Origin: Chara braunii
Lineage: Eukaryota; Streptophyta; Charophyceae; Charales; Characeae
Reading direction: 5' to 3'
DNA: 23,706 nucleotides
NCBI GenBank assembly: GCA_003427395.1
Contig: BFEA01000210.1
Location: forward strand, 2,180,500-2,204,205
The position numbers and the translations under genes were made by a program. This document shows, piece by piece, positions 1-9,738 of the stretch; within the stretch, counting starts at the first letter, position 1; every line of letters starts with the position of its first letter. The notes beneath the pieces were generated by a model. The model did not search any database and was not told where the DNA came from. It worked only from the letters and a program-made list of their open reading frames with translations.

Positions 1-500
1 TGATGATGACGATGAACTTCTGTTGATTCTATGAAAACTGTGAGATAATAATACCAATGATGATGATGATGATGATTAATATGTAAAAATTATAGAAGAG
101 TATGCTATATCAGCAATTCTGGCCTCCTAATCCAAGAACAACTCCTAGCCCTCCCTGTACCAGGACATTACATCTTAGAGACAATGCCATCCTAACCAAC
201 GTCTACCATAGCTGACCTGTTCTTGCCACCTAGACTATCCCTGGACCCATAGGTTGTCTAGGCAGCCCCCCCCAGTTCGCCTCTGGATTGCCTTCCTCCC
301 TCAGCAAAACCCCAGATCTCTCTACAAGGCCTCATACTCCTGCCATTCGCAGGTTACAGGGCAACGCCCCAGCTCCGGCCAGCGTCGTTCTGGCGTCGGC
401 AAACCAGGGGCACAGAACAATGCAGATATCAGTCCAGATTCGACAATCTCTGAAATCCTATATCCCGAATGAGAAAGAAGACTAGATGCCGCTAAGCATT
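1..500 (-). repeat. C-rich dispersed repeat, copy 1 (left end cut by window)
   Basis: This stretch aligns by eye with 546-1040. Both begin with a segment ending in GATGATGATG repeats and go on to a C-rich part. Shared words include 'ctggattgccttcctccctc', 'ggcctcatactcctgc' / 'ggcctcacgctcctgc' and 'cgtcgttctggc' followed by 'atccctgaaatc'-like text. It contains small ORFs (254-485), but the two copies keep no common reading frame, so I do not call genes. A third relative lies at 12036-12870. Copies 2 and 3 start right after a T-run, so the family may be a poly(A)-tailed retroposon on the minus strand; the strand given is that inference. Confidence 0.6.
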
Positions 501-527
501 ACAGAACACCAGAAATCTTGATATAAC

Positions 528-1345
528 TTTTTTTTTTTTTTTTTTCAACTGCTCATTCTACGAAGACTGGGAGATAATGATACTAATGATGATGATGCTA
601 AAGATGATGGAGATTAGTAAATCAGCTGATGCTGACAAAGATGATGACTACATCCGCAACTTGCAGCCTCACAATCAATGAGCAACTCTTAGCTTTCCCC
701 TAAACCAGACTCAGCACTCCAAAGATAAAATCAACCTGCCCAATACCTGCCATCACTGTCGTGTTCTCACTACCAAAACTATACCCAGCCTCAAAGGTTG
801 CCTTGGTAGTACCTCCTAGTTTGCCACTGGATTGCCTTCCTCCCTCAACAAATTCCCAGATGTCTCTACCAGGCCTCACGCTCCTGCTACAAAACAGGTC
901 ACAGGACAAACACCCCAGCACCGGCCACCGTCGTTCTGGCATCAGCAAACCAAGAGCTCAGAACACTACTACTCTAGCAAACACCAGCCAGGATTCAGCT
1001 ATCCCTGAAATCGTGTTATCCATAATAGAAGAAACCAAATGTCACCGAGGGAGTGTCACAGCCAACTACGGTGGACATAGCATAGTTAGCCTAATTAGGG
1101 ATATACTACCCTTGTCCTGGTTCACACCCTACAACCCAGAGAAATCCAGTTCCCACCCAAAGTATTCCTCTGCCTGCCCCATACCCTAATCTGCCTCCGC
1201 TTAGGTTTGATGTTCGCCCTCACATCTGCCCCAGCCCTAGTGTAGAGTATCCCCCACAGTCTGCTCATACCCCCTCCCGAGCATCACTACCCTCCTTGCC
1301 AAGCTCGTGTAGAGCAGAGCTCACCCCCTCCAAGAAACCCTCGTA
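528..1345 (-). repeat. C-rich dispersed repeat, copy 2
   Basis: This is the second diverged copy of the family. It starts after a run of about 18 T (528-545). Its first 480 bases match copy 1. Its C-rich right part (about 1150-1345, with 'cagttcccacccaaagtatt' and 'catctgccccagcccta') matches 12680-12870. The open frames at 761-1189 (plus) and 700-948 (minus) are not conserved between copies and look like chance ORFs in C-rich sequence. Read on the minus strand, the T-run would be a 3' poly(A) tail, which suggests retroposition. Nothing in it resembles a known SINE head. Confidence 0.6.
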
Positions 1346-1370
1346 CAAATTTTGAAAGAAACATGGATAC

Positions 1371-1601
1371 ACACGGAAGAGGAACAAAGAAAAAACATAC
1401 GGAATTTAGAAATCCATTTTTTGAAAAGAGGTTGAAATGAATCTCAATTACTGGGGAAAACTTATGGGTTGGTAATTTTTGAAAAGAGGTTGAAATGAAT
1501 CTCAATTACTGGGGAAAACTTATGGGTTGGTAATTTTTGAAAAGAGGTTGAAATGAATCTCAATTACACGGAAGAGGAACAAAGAAAAAACATACGGAAG
1601 A
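1371..1601. repeat. Nested tandem repeat, 58-bp unit
   Basis: A 58-bp unit starting 'gaaaagaggttgaaatgaat' occurs at 1423-1480 and 1481-1538, with a partial third copy from 1539 to about 1567. The array is bracketed by a direct repeat of about 31 bp that includes 'acacggaagaggaacaaaga', at 1371-1401 and 1566-1597, about 195 bp apart. A whole segment was therefore duplicated around the smaller unit. The copies are nearly identical, implying recent duplication. No coding role is apparent. Confidence 0.85.
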
Positions 1602-2466
1602 GGTTGGGAAAACTACTGGGGAAAAGATTCCAAAAGAAGATGAGACGTGACATGTGTGTAATTAACTAAGTTGATGGATAACAGGAAAGATTAATTAATA
1701 ATAAATTAATTAATTCAAATTTTTAGGTATCAAAATTACCATTGCGGCTAATTATCGTGAAATCCAGTATATGATGAAAAGAATAGTCAAGAATATTTCG
1801 AGATTTTAGTTAGGATATTAATTAACGAAGATAAAAGTAAAAAAAAAGTTGAGGTATTAATTAAAGATGATACTTATAAGGAAGACTGAGTTGGTAATTT
1901 GAGGAAAGTGGAATATACTACCTAATAAGAACTGGTAGATGAGAATAAAGTGAGGAAAAAGACTCAGAGAAAATCAACAGATTATGACACAGTAAGCTAC
2001 GTGAGTTCCCTTCCCCCCCCCCTCTCCCTCATTCTCTCCTTATCCTCGTGACCTCCCTATTACCCCTAGTTACACTCTCCTCATCTCCCTCCTTTACCCT
2101 CTTCCTCCTGTGTACCCCCCTGCTTCCTCCACTCTTCCCCCCCCGCCACTCCAGACATTGTTGTCCAACTTACTTTGTTCCCTTCGGAAGCAGCGCAGAG
2201 CATCCCGAAAAGTAAAGCAGTGCTCAGATCTCCCAAAAACGAAGCAGCAGCAGAACCCCCAACATTGAAGCAACAAACCGGCGAGAGCAGAGAAAAAGCA
2301 TCAGCACAAGAGAAAAAGAAGAAAGAGCAAGAAGAATAGAAAGGAGGAGGATAAGGATAAGGAGGGGAGTGAGATAGGTAGAAGAAGAAAAGGAAAGAGA
2401 AGAAAGAAAGGACGGGATGTGGTGGAACAATTATCCTCCCCGACCCCTCCCGATCACACTTGCCGT
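1602..2466. other. Non-coding: AT-rich, then C-rich and purine-rich tracts
   Basis: Positions 1602-1980 are AT-rich with repeated TTAATTAAT words (about 1690-1715). Positions 2005-2160 are C/T-rich with runs of C. Positions 2285-2415 are purine-rich (AGAAGAA, GGAGGA). The small ORFs here are low-complexity. No gene, RNA or element boundary is recognised. Confidence 0.6.
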
Positions 2467-2600
2467 ATGATGATGATGATGATGATGACGATGCTACTGC
2501 TGCTGCTGCTGATGATAATTAGGGTTGTCACTAACAATTTTGATGATGACAATGAATATGCTGATGAAAATGAAGATGAGCCCTGTTGCTCATCACCAAT
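2467..2600. repeat. GAT/ATG/CTG trinucleotide-rich tract
   Basis: Imperfect ATG and GAT triplets with a short CTG run (2467-2512) make an open frame at 2419-2790 that would encode runs of Met and Leu, then an acidic stretch, then basic residues (KRRRLRWR). The opening is explained by the triplet composition, and I recognise no family. A real low-complexity nuclear protein exon cannot be excluded but has no support. Confidence 0.6.
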
Positions 2601-3005
2601 GATGAAAAGAAGAAGACTACGCTGGCGAGCCAAAGAAGAAAGTCCCCAAGTCGAAGCAGCTTCCTATTGCAGAGACCGTCGCAACGCTCGTAGAGTCCGC
2701 ACTCAATATCTTATGTCGATCATCCTCCCACTCCCCGTGATAACACTCTTCTCTTCTCCCCTCGCCGCAAGCCGACCTCCTCCACTATAACCCACAAGTA
2801 CAAGAGCGAGAGTGATTCGTCAAGGAGCTTTTCTCTTCAAAAAAGACAGCAAGCTCCCATCCATTCGACATACTAGCCTGTAGTATCGCCCGAATAAAGC
2901 GTGAAGCAACGAGATGGCACAATGTGCTTTCAAAAGACAGGACATATCAAGTGATGTTATTATTTCACGTTCTCGCCTTGTAATCCCCCCAAAAATTCTT
3001 CCCAA

Positions 3006-3400
3006 CTAGCCAACACCCGCCCCAGGTATAGAAGACGACGATGCCAAGTCAGCGCTTACGTGGTGTCCAGTAAACAAGTGACTGCCATGACCGCTCTCCA
3101 GCCAGCAGCGCACAAGTGCACGCCCAACAGCGCTTGCCCGACCACCAGCAACGTCCACAAACTTTGTTTGAAGCCCTCTCCCACGCTGCCAGTAGCACGC
3201 GCTTGCCCCACAATGTGCGTCCACCCGCTCTGCCAGCTGCACTCGTTGTGCATGCCCTCACTCCTCGCTAGCGCACCCACCAGCAGCGTCCACACGGCCC
3301 CTCGGAAACGTGCGCCCACATCAGCAGCAACGCCCGCGTTCGCAGCACCCCCATCTCCCTTTCCATGGCGCCGGTGTTAGCGCTATCGCGCGCTCCTCCG
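3006..3400. other. GC-rich region with degenerate short repeats, no gene recognised
   Basis: This is higher in GC than its flanks. Variants of 'cagcgcttgcccgaccacc', 'accagcaacgtccacaaac' and 'accagcagcgtccacacg' recur, so several overlapping frames are open on both strands (for example 3060-3380 plus and 3056-3319 minus). The frames have no recognisable domain and look like products of GC-rich repetition. Confidence 0.45.
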
Positions 3401-4659
3401 CCCCGCTCTGTATGCTGTTCCATATCGTTGTCAGGAGTTGGCGCTTGTCTTCTGCCTCTGCGGTACATGCATGCGGTCTGCTAGGTGAGCGGCCGTAGGG
3501 AGTGTGTACTGAGGAGGGCAAAGGCAAGCAGGCGACCCAGGAGGTGAGGGGTATCGCCAGGAAGGCTACGTGGTGATTATTGGGTGTTTGCAGTGTGATG
3601 AGAGCTATCTGATGTGCGATTGATGCTGAGGTGGAACGACGGGATAATGCTGGTTGTGCCGAAGCAGCGATTGGTCATCACAATCGGCATCGGGTCATCT
3701 GGTGAGAATATTTGTGGTTGGGGGAAGCTATTTTGAGGTACGTTGCTCTTAACCTTATCTACCCTCTTCGACACTTCTTACCGTGAGGATGTGTTCTGTC
3801 TTGAGAGTCCTCTCATGTGAGGAGTCGAGTGCGCTCAACCTTGAGAGTCGGCATTGTTCACGTGGAGCATCTGGAAGGAGAGGGCGGAGCTATCTGAAGG
3901 GCCTTGGATGAAGCACTGGGTCACGGCCGCCATGCCAACCCACCGGGAGTAGAGCACGCATGCTTTGCTGCTTTGTCCTTTGTCTGCCTGCTGCGCTGAT
4001 AGATGGGTTATGAGGGGCAGGCCAGCCCTCCAGGGGAGACGAGTACCGACCGTCTATAAATAAGCACTGGTGGGGTTGCCTTCCATTGGCTGTGACCGTC
4101 GTCCTGTCTGCGACGTTAAATAATTCCTGAGGACTTCGAAGGCCATCCTTAAACACCTCTTGATCAGCCAATCGGTCGGTGTAAGGCTCGCTGCACGCGA
4201 GGGTAAACATTGTGCAGGGCTGGCCAACTCGGCATAGACTCGGGGCATAGGGGTGGGCCGTGTGCACACACACTCTGTCTGGATCGCTCAGGAACGCTGA
4301 CGTCAAGCGACAATTAGGAAGAAATGAGGGAGGGGTAGATTCCAGGTGATAAGTTTGGGAAAAATTCCATTCTGCCAACAGTCCCACAAATGATTCTTTT
4401 TTTTTTTTGATTAGTTGAGATGTACAGCCATTGACATCTGACAGACAACATTAGGTAGAAATCTGCTTTCTGTTCGCGGACTAATCAATTAAAAATAGTT
4501 TCGTTTGTAGGAATCTGGACTTACCTGTTGGACCCAAATGTGTAGACTTTGACATAGCCATCGATTAATTATTTTATTTTATTTTAAATCGGTCTGTGCA
4601 CTACGCTGCGGTAGGCATTGAGTGTGACCTAGTGCAGATTGTGCGCAGTGCTGTAGCTT
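3401..4659. other. Unannotated stretch upstream of the gypsy element
   Basis: No recognisable gene. A 165-codon minus-strand frame spans 3890-4387, but its translation has no motif I know and composition suggests chance. A TATA-like 'ctataaataagc' lies near 4051-4063 and a T-run at about 4397-4409. If the element had a 5' LTR it should lie here, but nothing matches the sequence downstream of 10240. The element's 5' boundary is therefore unresolved. Confidence 0.4.
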
Positions 4660-5433
4660 ATGAGTGGCAGGGAGAACACTAGCGAGGACGATAGGATCCT
4701 GCGATCAGCAAGGCGCAGGTTAGCCCACGTGGCATTAGGACCCGAGGGTGACAAACTCCTGTTCCGCCAGCTTAGGGAGAGACAGCAGCAGCGGCGGAGC
4801 GCTAGGGCCGTAGAGGCAAGCAGGGCATTCGCAAGCGAAGCCGCTACTTCAGCAGCCATGGCAACTGCTGCGCATCAGAGTTCCCAGGCCAGTAGTTCAG
4901 GGACAGTAGGGGTGACGATTGCACAGACCCTGAGTCAGTCCGCTGGTGTTATGGCAAGCCAACAATTAGTGTTGACTCCTGAGGAGGTCGCCATACAACG
5001 AGCAACTGCTCGTGAGGCATAGTTACAACAAGCTTTAGGAGAGAGAAACTTAGAGAAGGAAAAAATGATCAGAAGAAGATCAAGGATGCAGCGGAGACAA
5101 GCGGACGTTAGTGAGTTAGAGGGGATGGACCTGACGAATATGGATGATGATGTGAGGACCCTGCGGTTCGTCCTGTTAGATGTAGTGGAAATGCATGACC
5201 ACCAAATGACTCTCTTACAGGACATCCATCAGAGTCTGGCCGTGCTGGTCGGGCAAGTTCAGGTTGCACCATCACCGTCCGGTGCCTGGCCCGTGGTACA
5301 ACCTCCTCCTTTTGTCCCACCGGTGACTGGAGTATGCCCGTTTGTAGTCCCTCCAGCATCAGTACAAGCCGTTTCCCTAGGAATGCCTCTAACAGCGGGT
5401 TTCCAGCAGGTACTAGTGTACAGATTCCTGTAA
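4660..5433 (+). pseudogene. gag: Gag N-terminal region, broken
   Basis: The frame opens with Met at 4660 and gives an Arg- and Ala-rich leader (RRR, RERQQQRR), with an in-frame TAG at 5020-5022. It continues in the same frame through 5065 to 5433, with coiled-coil-like charged sequence (about 5023-5130) and then a Pro/Val/Gln-rich linker. Continuity on both sides of the TAG argues that it is a nonsense mutation inside one Gag protein. A frame change near 5400 hands over to the 5334-5990 frame. The true start is uncertain because the 5' end of the element is not defined. Confidence 0.7.
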
Positions 5434-5990
5434 AGACAGTGTATTCCCAACCTCCGTTGCAGACTGCCGTAACTGGGCAGCCTGCTGTCTCGCAGCCTGC
5501 GCAGCCACAGGGCACACAACTCCAACAACAGCTAGTGCAGCAGCCTGCGCCCCAGGGTCCACAACCTGGACTGGCACAGGCACCGGGACAAGGCCAGTGG
5601 GTTCCTAAGACTACCATCGCCTCACCTAAACCCTTTTCAGGGGATAAGAGGGGCGAAAACCTTGACACATGGTTGAGGTCAGTGTCGGTCTACGTAAAGT
5701 GCAAGTTGACCTTGCCGCGTGAGGAAGTGCTTGTGGCTGCCTTCTACTTAGAGGGGAGTGCAGCAAGGTGGCTGAGCGGGTTAATACAACTACAGGGATA
5801 CGTACATGACTTCCGCGCTTGGGCAGTCAACCAGAGACTGGACGACTTCTCAAGTTGGTGGAACCCCCAGGTCTTACTTACCACTTACCTGAGGTGTCTT
5901 CCCATGCCACTCAGGAATCGGTTGGCGGGTGAGGCAAACATCAATGTTCACAACTTCCCCTCGTTTAGTAAGAAGGCCCTAGACCTATAA
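5334..5990 (+). pseudogene. gag: Gag capsid-like domain (Retrotrans_gag type)
   Basis: After a Gln/Pro-rich linker, residues about 98-218 of this frame resemble the Retrotrans_gag family: PKPFSGDKRGENLDTWLRSV, then a helix-rich part with 'EGSAARWLSGL', the usual A-x-x-W signature. It would form the capsid-like particle shell. The real protein probably enters this frame near 5400 from the upstream Gag segment. It ends at TAA 5988-5990, after which related coding sequence resumes, so the stop is probably a lesion. A further frame change lies between about 5990 and 6026. Confidence 0.82.
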
Positions 5991-6025
5991 GCAAAGATAG
6001 GGCATGGACACCAACCCACAACGGA

Positions 6026-6493
6026 TGGAAGGAAGAAGGCACTGCTCCCAACTGGAAGGCAAAGGGGCATATTATGTTTGTCGACAACGATGGTTCCACC
6101 ATCGAGTTAGACGACGACTTCCAAGAGGGAGTAGGTTCAGAGGTGGGCAGCGCGGAGGCTTCAGGGGGTGGAGCAGTCGCTGCCTCAGTCCAGAAAGGTA
6201 AGGCGACCGGTAGACGCCGGGGAGGCTCTCGGTCAAAGAGTCAAGTGGACCCCAACTCTCCATGGGAGAAAGCGGGTCTCATTGAGGACGTGTGGAGAGA
6301 CCGTTACACGCGGCAGGCTTGTATCCGTTGTGGCCAATATGGCCATAATCAGTTCAAGTGTCGTAATAAGAAAGTAATGGAAAAAATCCCGCCTACAATG
6401 GGGCAGACGACGGGATCCTTCGCTTCCCAGGGTAGCAACGTTGCCAGTAGTTCTGGCACCGCCTTGGGAAACACGTCGGGCCAGTCGGAATAG
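6026..6493 (+). pseudogene. gag: Gag C-terminal part with CCHC zinc knuckle
   Basis: The frame is open from about 6026 (before the first Met at 6074). It has an acidic stretch, a Gly/Ser/Arg-rich basic stretch, and at 6320-6361 the zinc knuckle CIRCGQYGHNQFKC, matching C-x2-C-x4-H-x4-C. Such knuckles bind the element's RNA. The frame ends at TAG 6491-6493, but the protease segment continues immediately in another frame with no slippery heptamer visible. I read the change near 6486 as a one-base lesion, not a programmed frameshift. Confidence 0.85.
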
Positions 6494-6843
6494 TAGTTCC
6501 TGCTAGGGTCGAGATGGTGGACACACCCCCACCATCTCAAGAGATGGCCCAAGCCACTACCTCCATTGTCGTCCCGCAAACACATTTAGACCCGTCGATC
6601 CTCTGTTCCATGAATGTGTTTGAATCCTTAGAGGAGCTAGAGGAGGAGTGGTCTAGATCGGACCCACTAGCTTCTTGGACGACTATGGCCAAAGCCCCTA
6701 AGGGTGAGTTGTTCGTCGACGAGATAGTTATCAACGGTTGCAAGGCCGGGGCCTATTATGACACTTGCTCGACATTGAACTTTATTAGTCGCGCGTGCGT
6801 TGAGAGGCTGCACTTACAGGGGCAAGTGCAGCGCTTGAGTTGA
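6490..6843 (+). pseudogene. Retropepsin-like aspartic protease, active-site motif altered
   Basis: The segment GELFVDEIVINGCKAGAYYD leads into DTCSTLNFIS, the position of the DT/SG active-site motif of retropepsins (RVP/Asp protease family). Here the third residue is Cys (codon 6766-6768) where the family has Gly. That should disturb the fireman's-grip geometry, so the enzyme is probably inactive. The frame ends at TGA 6841-6843. The remainder of the protease and the linker to RT (6844-7029) is readable only in pieces with at least two more frame changes (around 6840 and 6935) and a TAG at 6945-6947. Confidence 0.75.
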
Positions 6844-7029
6844 CATGTGCCAGCAAACAGTGCATGGTAGTCACTGACTACCTTAAAGACATTGAGTGTC
6901 TTTTCCTGTACGCGGGAGGGGAACTGAGAATTGAGTCTCGTTCCTAGTCAGCGATGATCTCCCAATGGATATCCAATTGGGTATGTACTATCTTTCGGTT
7001 GCACAACCCCAGTTTGACTGGGACCGAAA

Positions 7030-7587
7030 GTGGTCAGACACACCTTGCCCGGAAGAGGGACCGCCAAATTACGTAAGTTCAAAGCTAGTAGTCTGATCGA
7101 GTCCTACGGATGCAGGTGTGCGGCTGCGTTCTGTAACTGTTATAAGCAAAATCCGGAGGAGGGTATGTACTTAGTTTATGTCTCTGCAGAGGGCGAGCTG
7201 GTGAAAATGCCTCCAGAGCTAGAGGGAGTGGTCGCTCAGTACCTTGATCTATTCAAAGAGCCGAAAGGGGTTGTTGAGAGGGAGGTCGTCCACGCGATAC
7301 AGGTTATCCCAGGGTCTAGTATTCCGAAGGGTAGGATCTATCGGATGTCTCCAACGGAGCTTGATGAGCTTTGTCGACAACTCAAGGAACTTATAGAGAA
7401 GGGCTGGATCCGGCCGAGCGTTTCCCCTTACGGATCTCCTATCTTATTTGTACCAAAGAAGGGGGGAACTTTGAGGATGTGCATTGACTATAGGGGCCTC
7501 AATGCCATCACTGTGAAGAACGCAGAGCCCCTGCCGCGCATCGATGACTTACTGGACCGAGTGGGTGTCGGTACTTCAGTAAGATAA
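7030..7587 (+). pseudogene. pol: Reverse transcriptase, N-terminal (fingers) part
   Basis: The frame enters from a linker and reaches typical Ty3/gypsy RT motifs: '[12 protein letters not shown]', '[17 protein letters not shown]', '[14 protein letters not shown]'. It ends with [12 protein letters not shown], which normally leads into the first catalytic block. A frame change at about 7565-7575 takes the rest of RT into another frame, creating the apparent stop at 7585-7587. The first listed codon is not a real initiator; in an intact element this would be an internal part of Pol. Confidence 0.88.
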
Positions 7588-8801
7588 ATTTGAAGTCCGG
7601 GTACCATCAGATTGCAATACGGCCCGAGGATCAACACAAAACTGCTTTTTCGACCAGGTACGGTCTGTAAGAATTTGTGGTGATGCCTTTCGGCCTTTGC
7701 AATGCTCCTGGCACCTTTCAACACGCGATGAACAAGATTTTTCATGACTACTTGGATAAGTTTGTCATCGTGTACCTTGATGACATACTTATCTTCAATA
7801 GGACTGTCGAGGAGCATGTAGCCCACTTAGACAAAGTCCTTAGTCTCCTCAGCCAACACCAGTACAAGATTAACCGGGAGAAGTGTGAGTTTGGCCGCAC
7901 CCGGATCTTGTACTTGGGTCATGAGATTTCCGCTGAGGGATTGAAGCCCGATGGCGCGAAGGTGGCCAGCATTCGTGACTGGCCGCGTCCTCAGTTTGTG
8001 ACTGAGATGAGGTCCTTCTTAGGGATGATTGGCTACTACCGCGATTTTGTCAAGAACTATAGCATAGTGGCCGCCCCTTTGACGGACCTGACATGCCTTG
8101 ACACCCCATGGGAGTGGACAGACAGATGTGAGGCTGCCTTCAGACATCTGAAGCATGCTCTGACACACCATGAGGTCTTGAAACTTCTTGATCCTGATAA
8201 GCCGTTTATAGTAACCACGGATGCCAGCCAATATGGCATAGGCGCAATTCTTGCGCAGCAGGAGAGGCCAAAGTTGAGGCCTGTTGAGTACATGTCCAAA
8301 AAGATGCCCTTTCATAAGTCGGCTAAGTCCACCTATGAGAAGGAGCTCTATGGGATCTACAAAGCGCTAACCCACTGGAGGCACTACCTCCTTGGGAGGT
8401 TCTTTTACGTCAGGACTGATCACCAGACCCTGAAGTGGATGAGAATCCAGCCGGTGCTCTCTGATGCGCTGAAACGCTGGATTGAAGTCATTGAACAATA
8501 TGACTTCGAACCCCAGTACATCAAAGGAGAGTACAACAAAGTTGCTGATGCGTTGTCGCGTAGGCCAGACTTCCTTGGTGCGCTGATCACTGAGTTTGGG
8601 CTTGCGGACGATGTTACTCGTTCTTTGGTGGAAGCCTATTGCGAAGATCCGTTTATGGTGAGATCATACGCAGACTCGAGGCGAAGGACAAAGTGCCTTC
8701 TGCCGAGTTTGAGTTGGTCAACGGCCTGTTGTTCCTTGATAAGGCCGGGAATAAACGTTTGTGTGTGCCTAATCGGGAGTCTTTGTGTAGTTTATTTTTA
8801 G
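7576..8801 (+). pseudogene. pol: Reverse transcriptase palm plus RNase H
   Basis: In this frame RT resumes at about 7576 with [11 protein letters not shown]. The residue that is the first catalytic Asp in the family is Asn here (codon AAT 7587-7589). A TAA interrupts at 7668-7670, followed by the conserved EFVVMPFGLCNAPGTFQ block and the active site YLDD at 7773-7784. RNase H follows with its acidic residues in TTDASQYGIG, YEKELYGI, RTDHQTL and VADALSRRPD. This order is typical of Ty3/gypsy Pol. The frame shifts near 8652, and the codons after that up to 8801 are out-of-frame read-through. Confidence 0.92.
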
Positions 8802-9134
8802 GTGAGTGTCATGATGCCACATGACATTTTGGTTATAAGAAGACTGCAGCCAATCTGCTGCAGCAGTTCTTGTGGCCCACAATGATGAAAGATGCCAAAT
8901 TGTACGTGGAGACTTGTCAAGTGTGTCAGAGGGACAAGCCACGTACACAGGCCCCTCTTGGGCTTCTCAAGCCGCTTCCGATTCCGGAAAGGCCCGGTGA
9001 GAGCCTGTCCATGGACTTCATGGACACGCTTGTCACCAGCAAGAGTGGAATGAGACACATCTTTGTCATTGTGGATAGGTTTAGTAAGTACGCTAGGTTA
9101 GTTGCAATGTCTGAAACATGGACACGCTTGTCAC
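8639..9134 (+). pseudogene. pol: Integrase zinc-binding (H2C2) domain and start of core
   Basis: From about 8655 the Pol frame continues here. The HHCC zinc module is seen as His codons at 8810 and 8825 and Cys codons at 8915 and 8924 (ETCQVCQRDK). A TGA at 8822-8824 sits between the two histidines. The core begins with SLSMDFMD, whose first Asp (9014-9016) is the first residue of the D,D-35-E triad, then FVIVDRFSKYARL. The frame is lost at the duplication junction at 9118. Confidence 0.88.
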
Positions 9135-9229
9135 NACACGCTTGTCACCAACAAGAGTGGAATGAGACACATCTTTGTCATTGTGGATAGGTTTAGTAAG
9201 TACGCTAGGTTAGTTGCAATGTCTGAAAC
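9020..9229 (+). repeat. 98-bp tandem duplication interrupted by an N, inside integrase
   Basis: Positions 9020-9117 are repeated from 9118. The second copy is interrupted at 9135 by a single N, after which 13 bases (9122-9134) are repeated at 9136-9148. Positions 9136-9229 match 9024-9117 at an offset of 112, with one visible difference (about 9038, G versus A). The offset is not a multiple of three, so the duplication alone breaks integrase. The duplicated flanks of the N suggest an assembly join, though a true tandem duplication cannot be excluded. Confidence 0.9.
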
Positions 9230-9738
9230 AGCGAAAACCGAGTACGTGATCAGACTATTCAAGGAAAACTGGGTCAGAGACTTTCGACTGCCAAAATCTA
9301 TTATTAGTGACCGGGATGTTCGATTCACGAGCGAGTTATGGAAGGCTGCAGCTGCAGGACAGGGTACGCAACTACAGATGACCTCCGGGAACCACCCAGA
9401 GGTAAATGGGCAAGCAGAGCAGCTTAATCGCGCTGTACAACACCTGCTGAGGCACTACATCAAGCCCAATCAGGTGGACTGGGATGAGAAACTTGCTCTC
9501 ATCGCCAGTCTGTATAACAACGCCGTGCACAGTGTCACAGGGGTGAGCCCCAACAGTCTGCTACTGACTTTCAAACCTAGACCGCCCTTAGATTTTCTAC
9601 TACCTGAGAATCAGCCATCTGCTGCACCAGGGACCTTAGAATTCGCTTATCGATATGAGCGTCTGATGCAGCAAGCTGTAGAACAAATGCACAAGGCACA
9701 GGCGGCGATAATAGAATATGAGAAACAAACACCGCCGC
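9136..9738 (+). pseudogene. pol: Integrase catalytic core (rve), D,D-35-E
   Basis: After the N the core is open again. It has the second catalytic Asp in IISDRDVRFTS (GAC 9309-9311) and the Glu in HPEVNGQAEQLNR (GAG 9417-9419), with exactly 35 residues between them, the retroviral-type integrase spacing. SVTGVSPNSLLLTF and the helix before EYE are typical of the region following the core. A frame change in the A-rich stretch near 9723-9725 ends the useful frame; codons from there to 9869 are out of frame. Confidence 0.92.

Noticed and set aside
1423-1567. CRISPR-like array
   Set aside because: The 58-bp units are contiguous with no unique spacers, and the DNA is eukaryotic.
3890-4387. 165-codon minus-strand ORF
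   Set aside because: No recognisable motif, ordinary chance length for this GC content, and no splice or transcript evidence.
6486-6514. Possible programmed Gag-Pol frameshift
   Set aside because: No slippery heptamer or downstream pseudoknot is evident, and similar one-base frame changes occur throughout the element, so a lesion is simpler.
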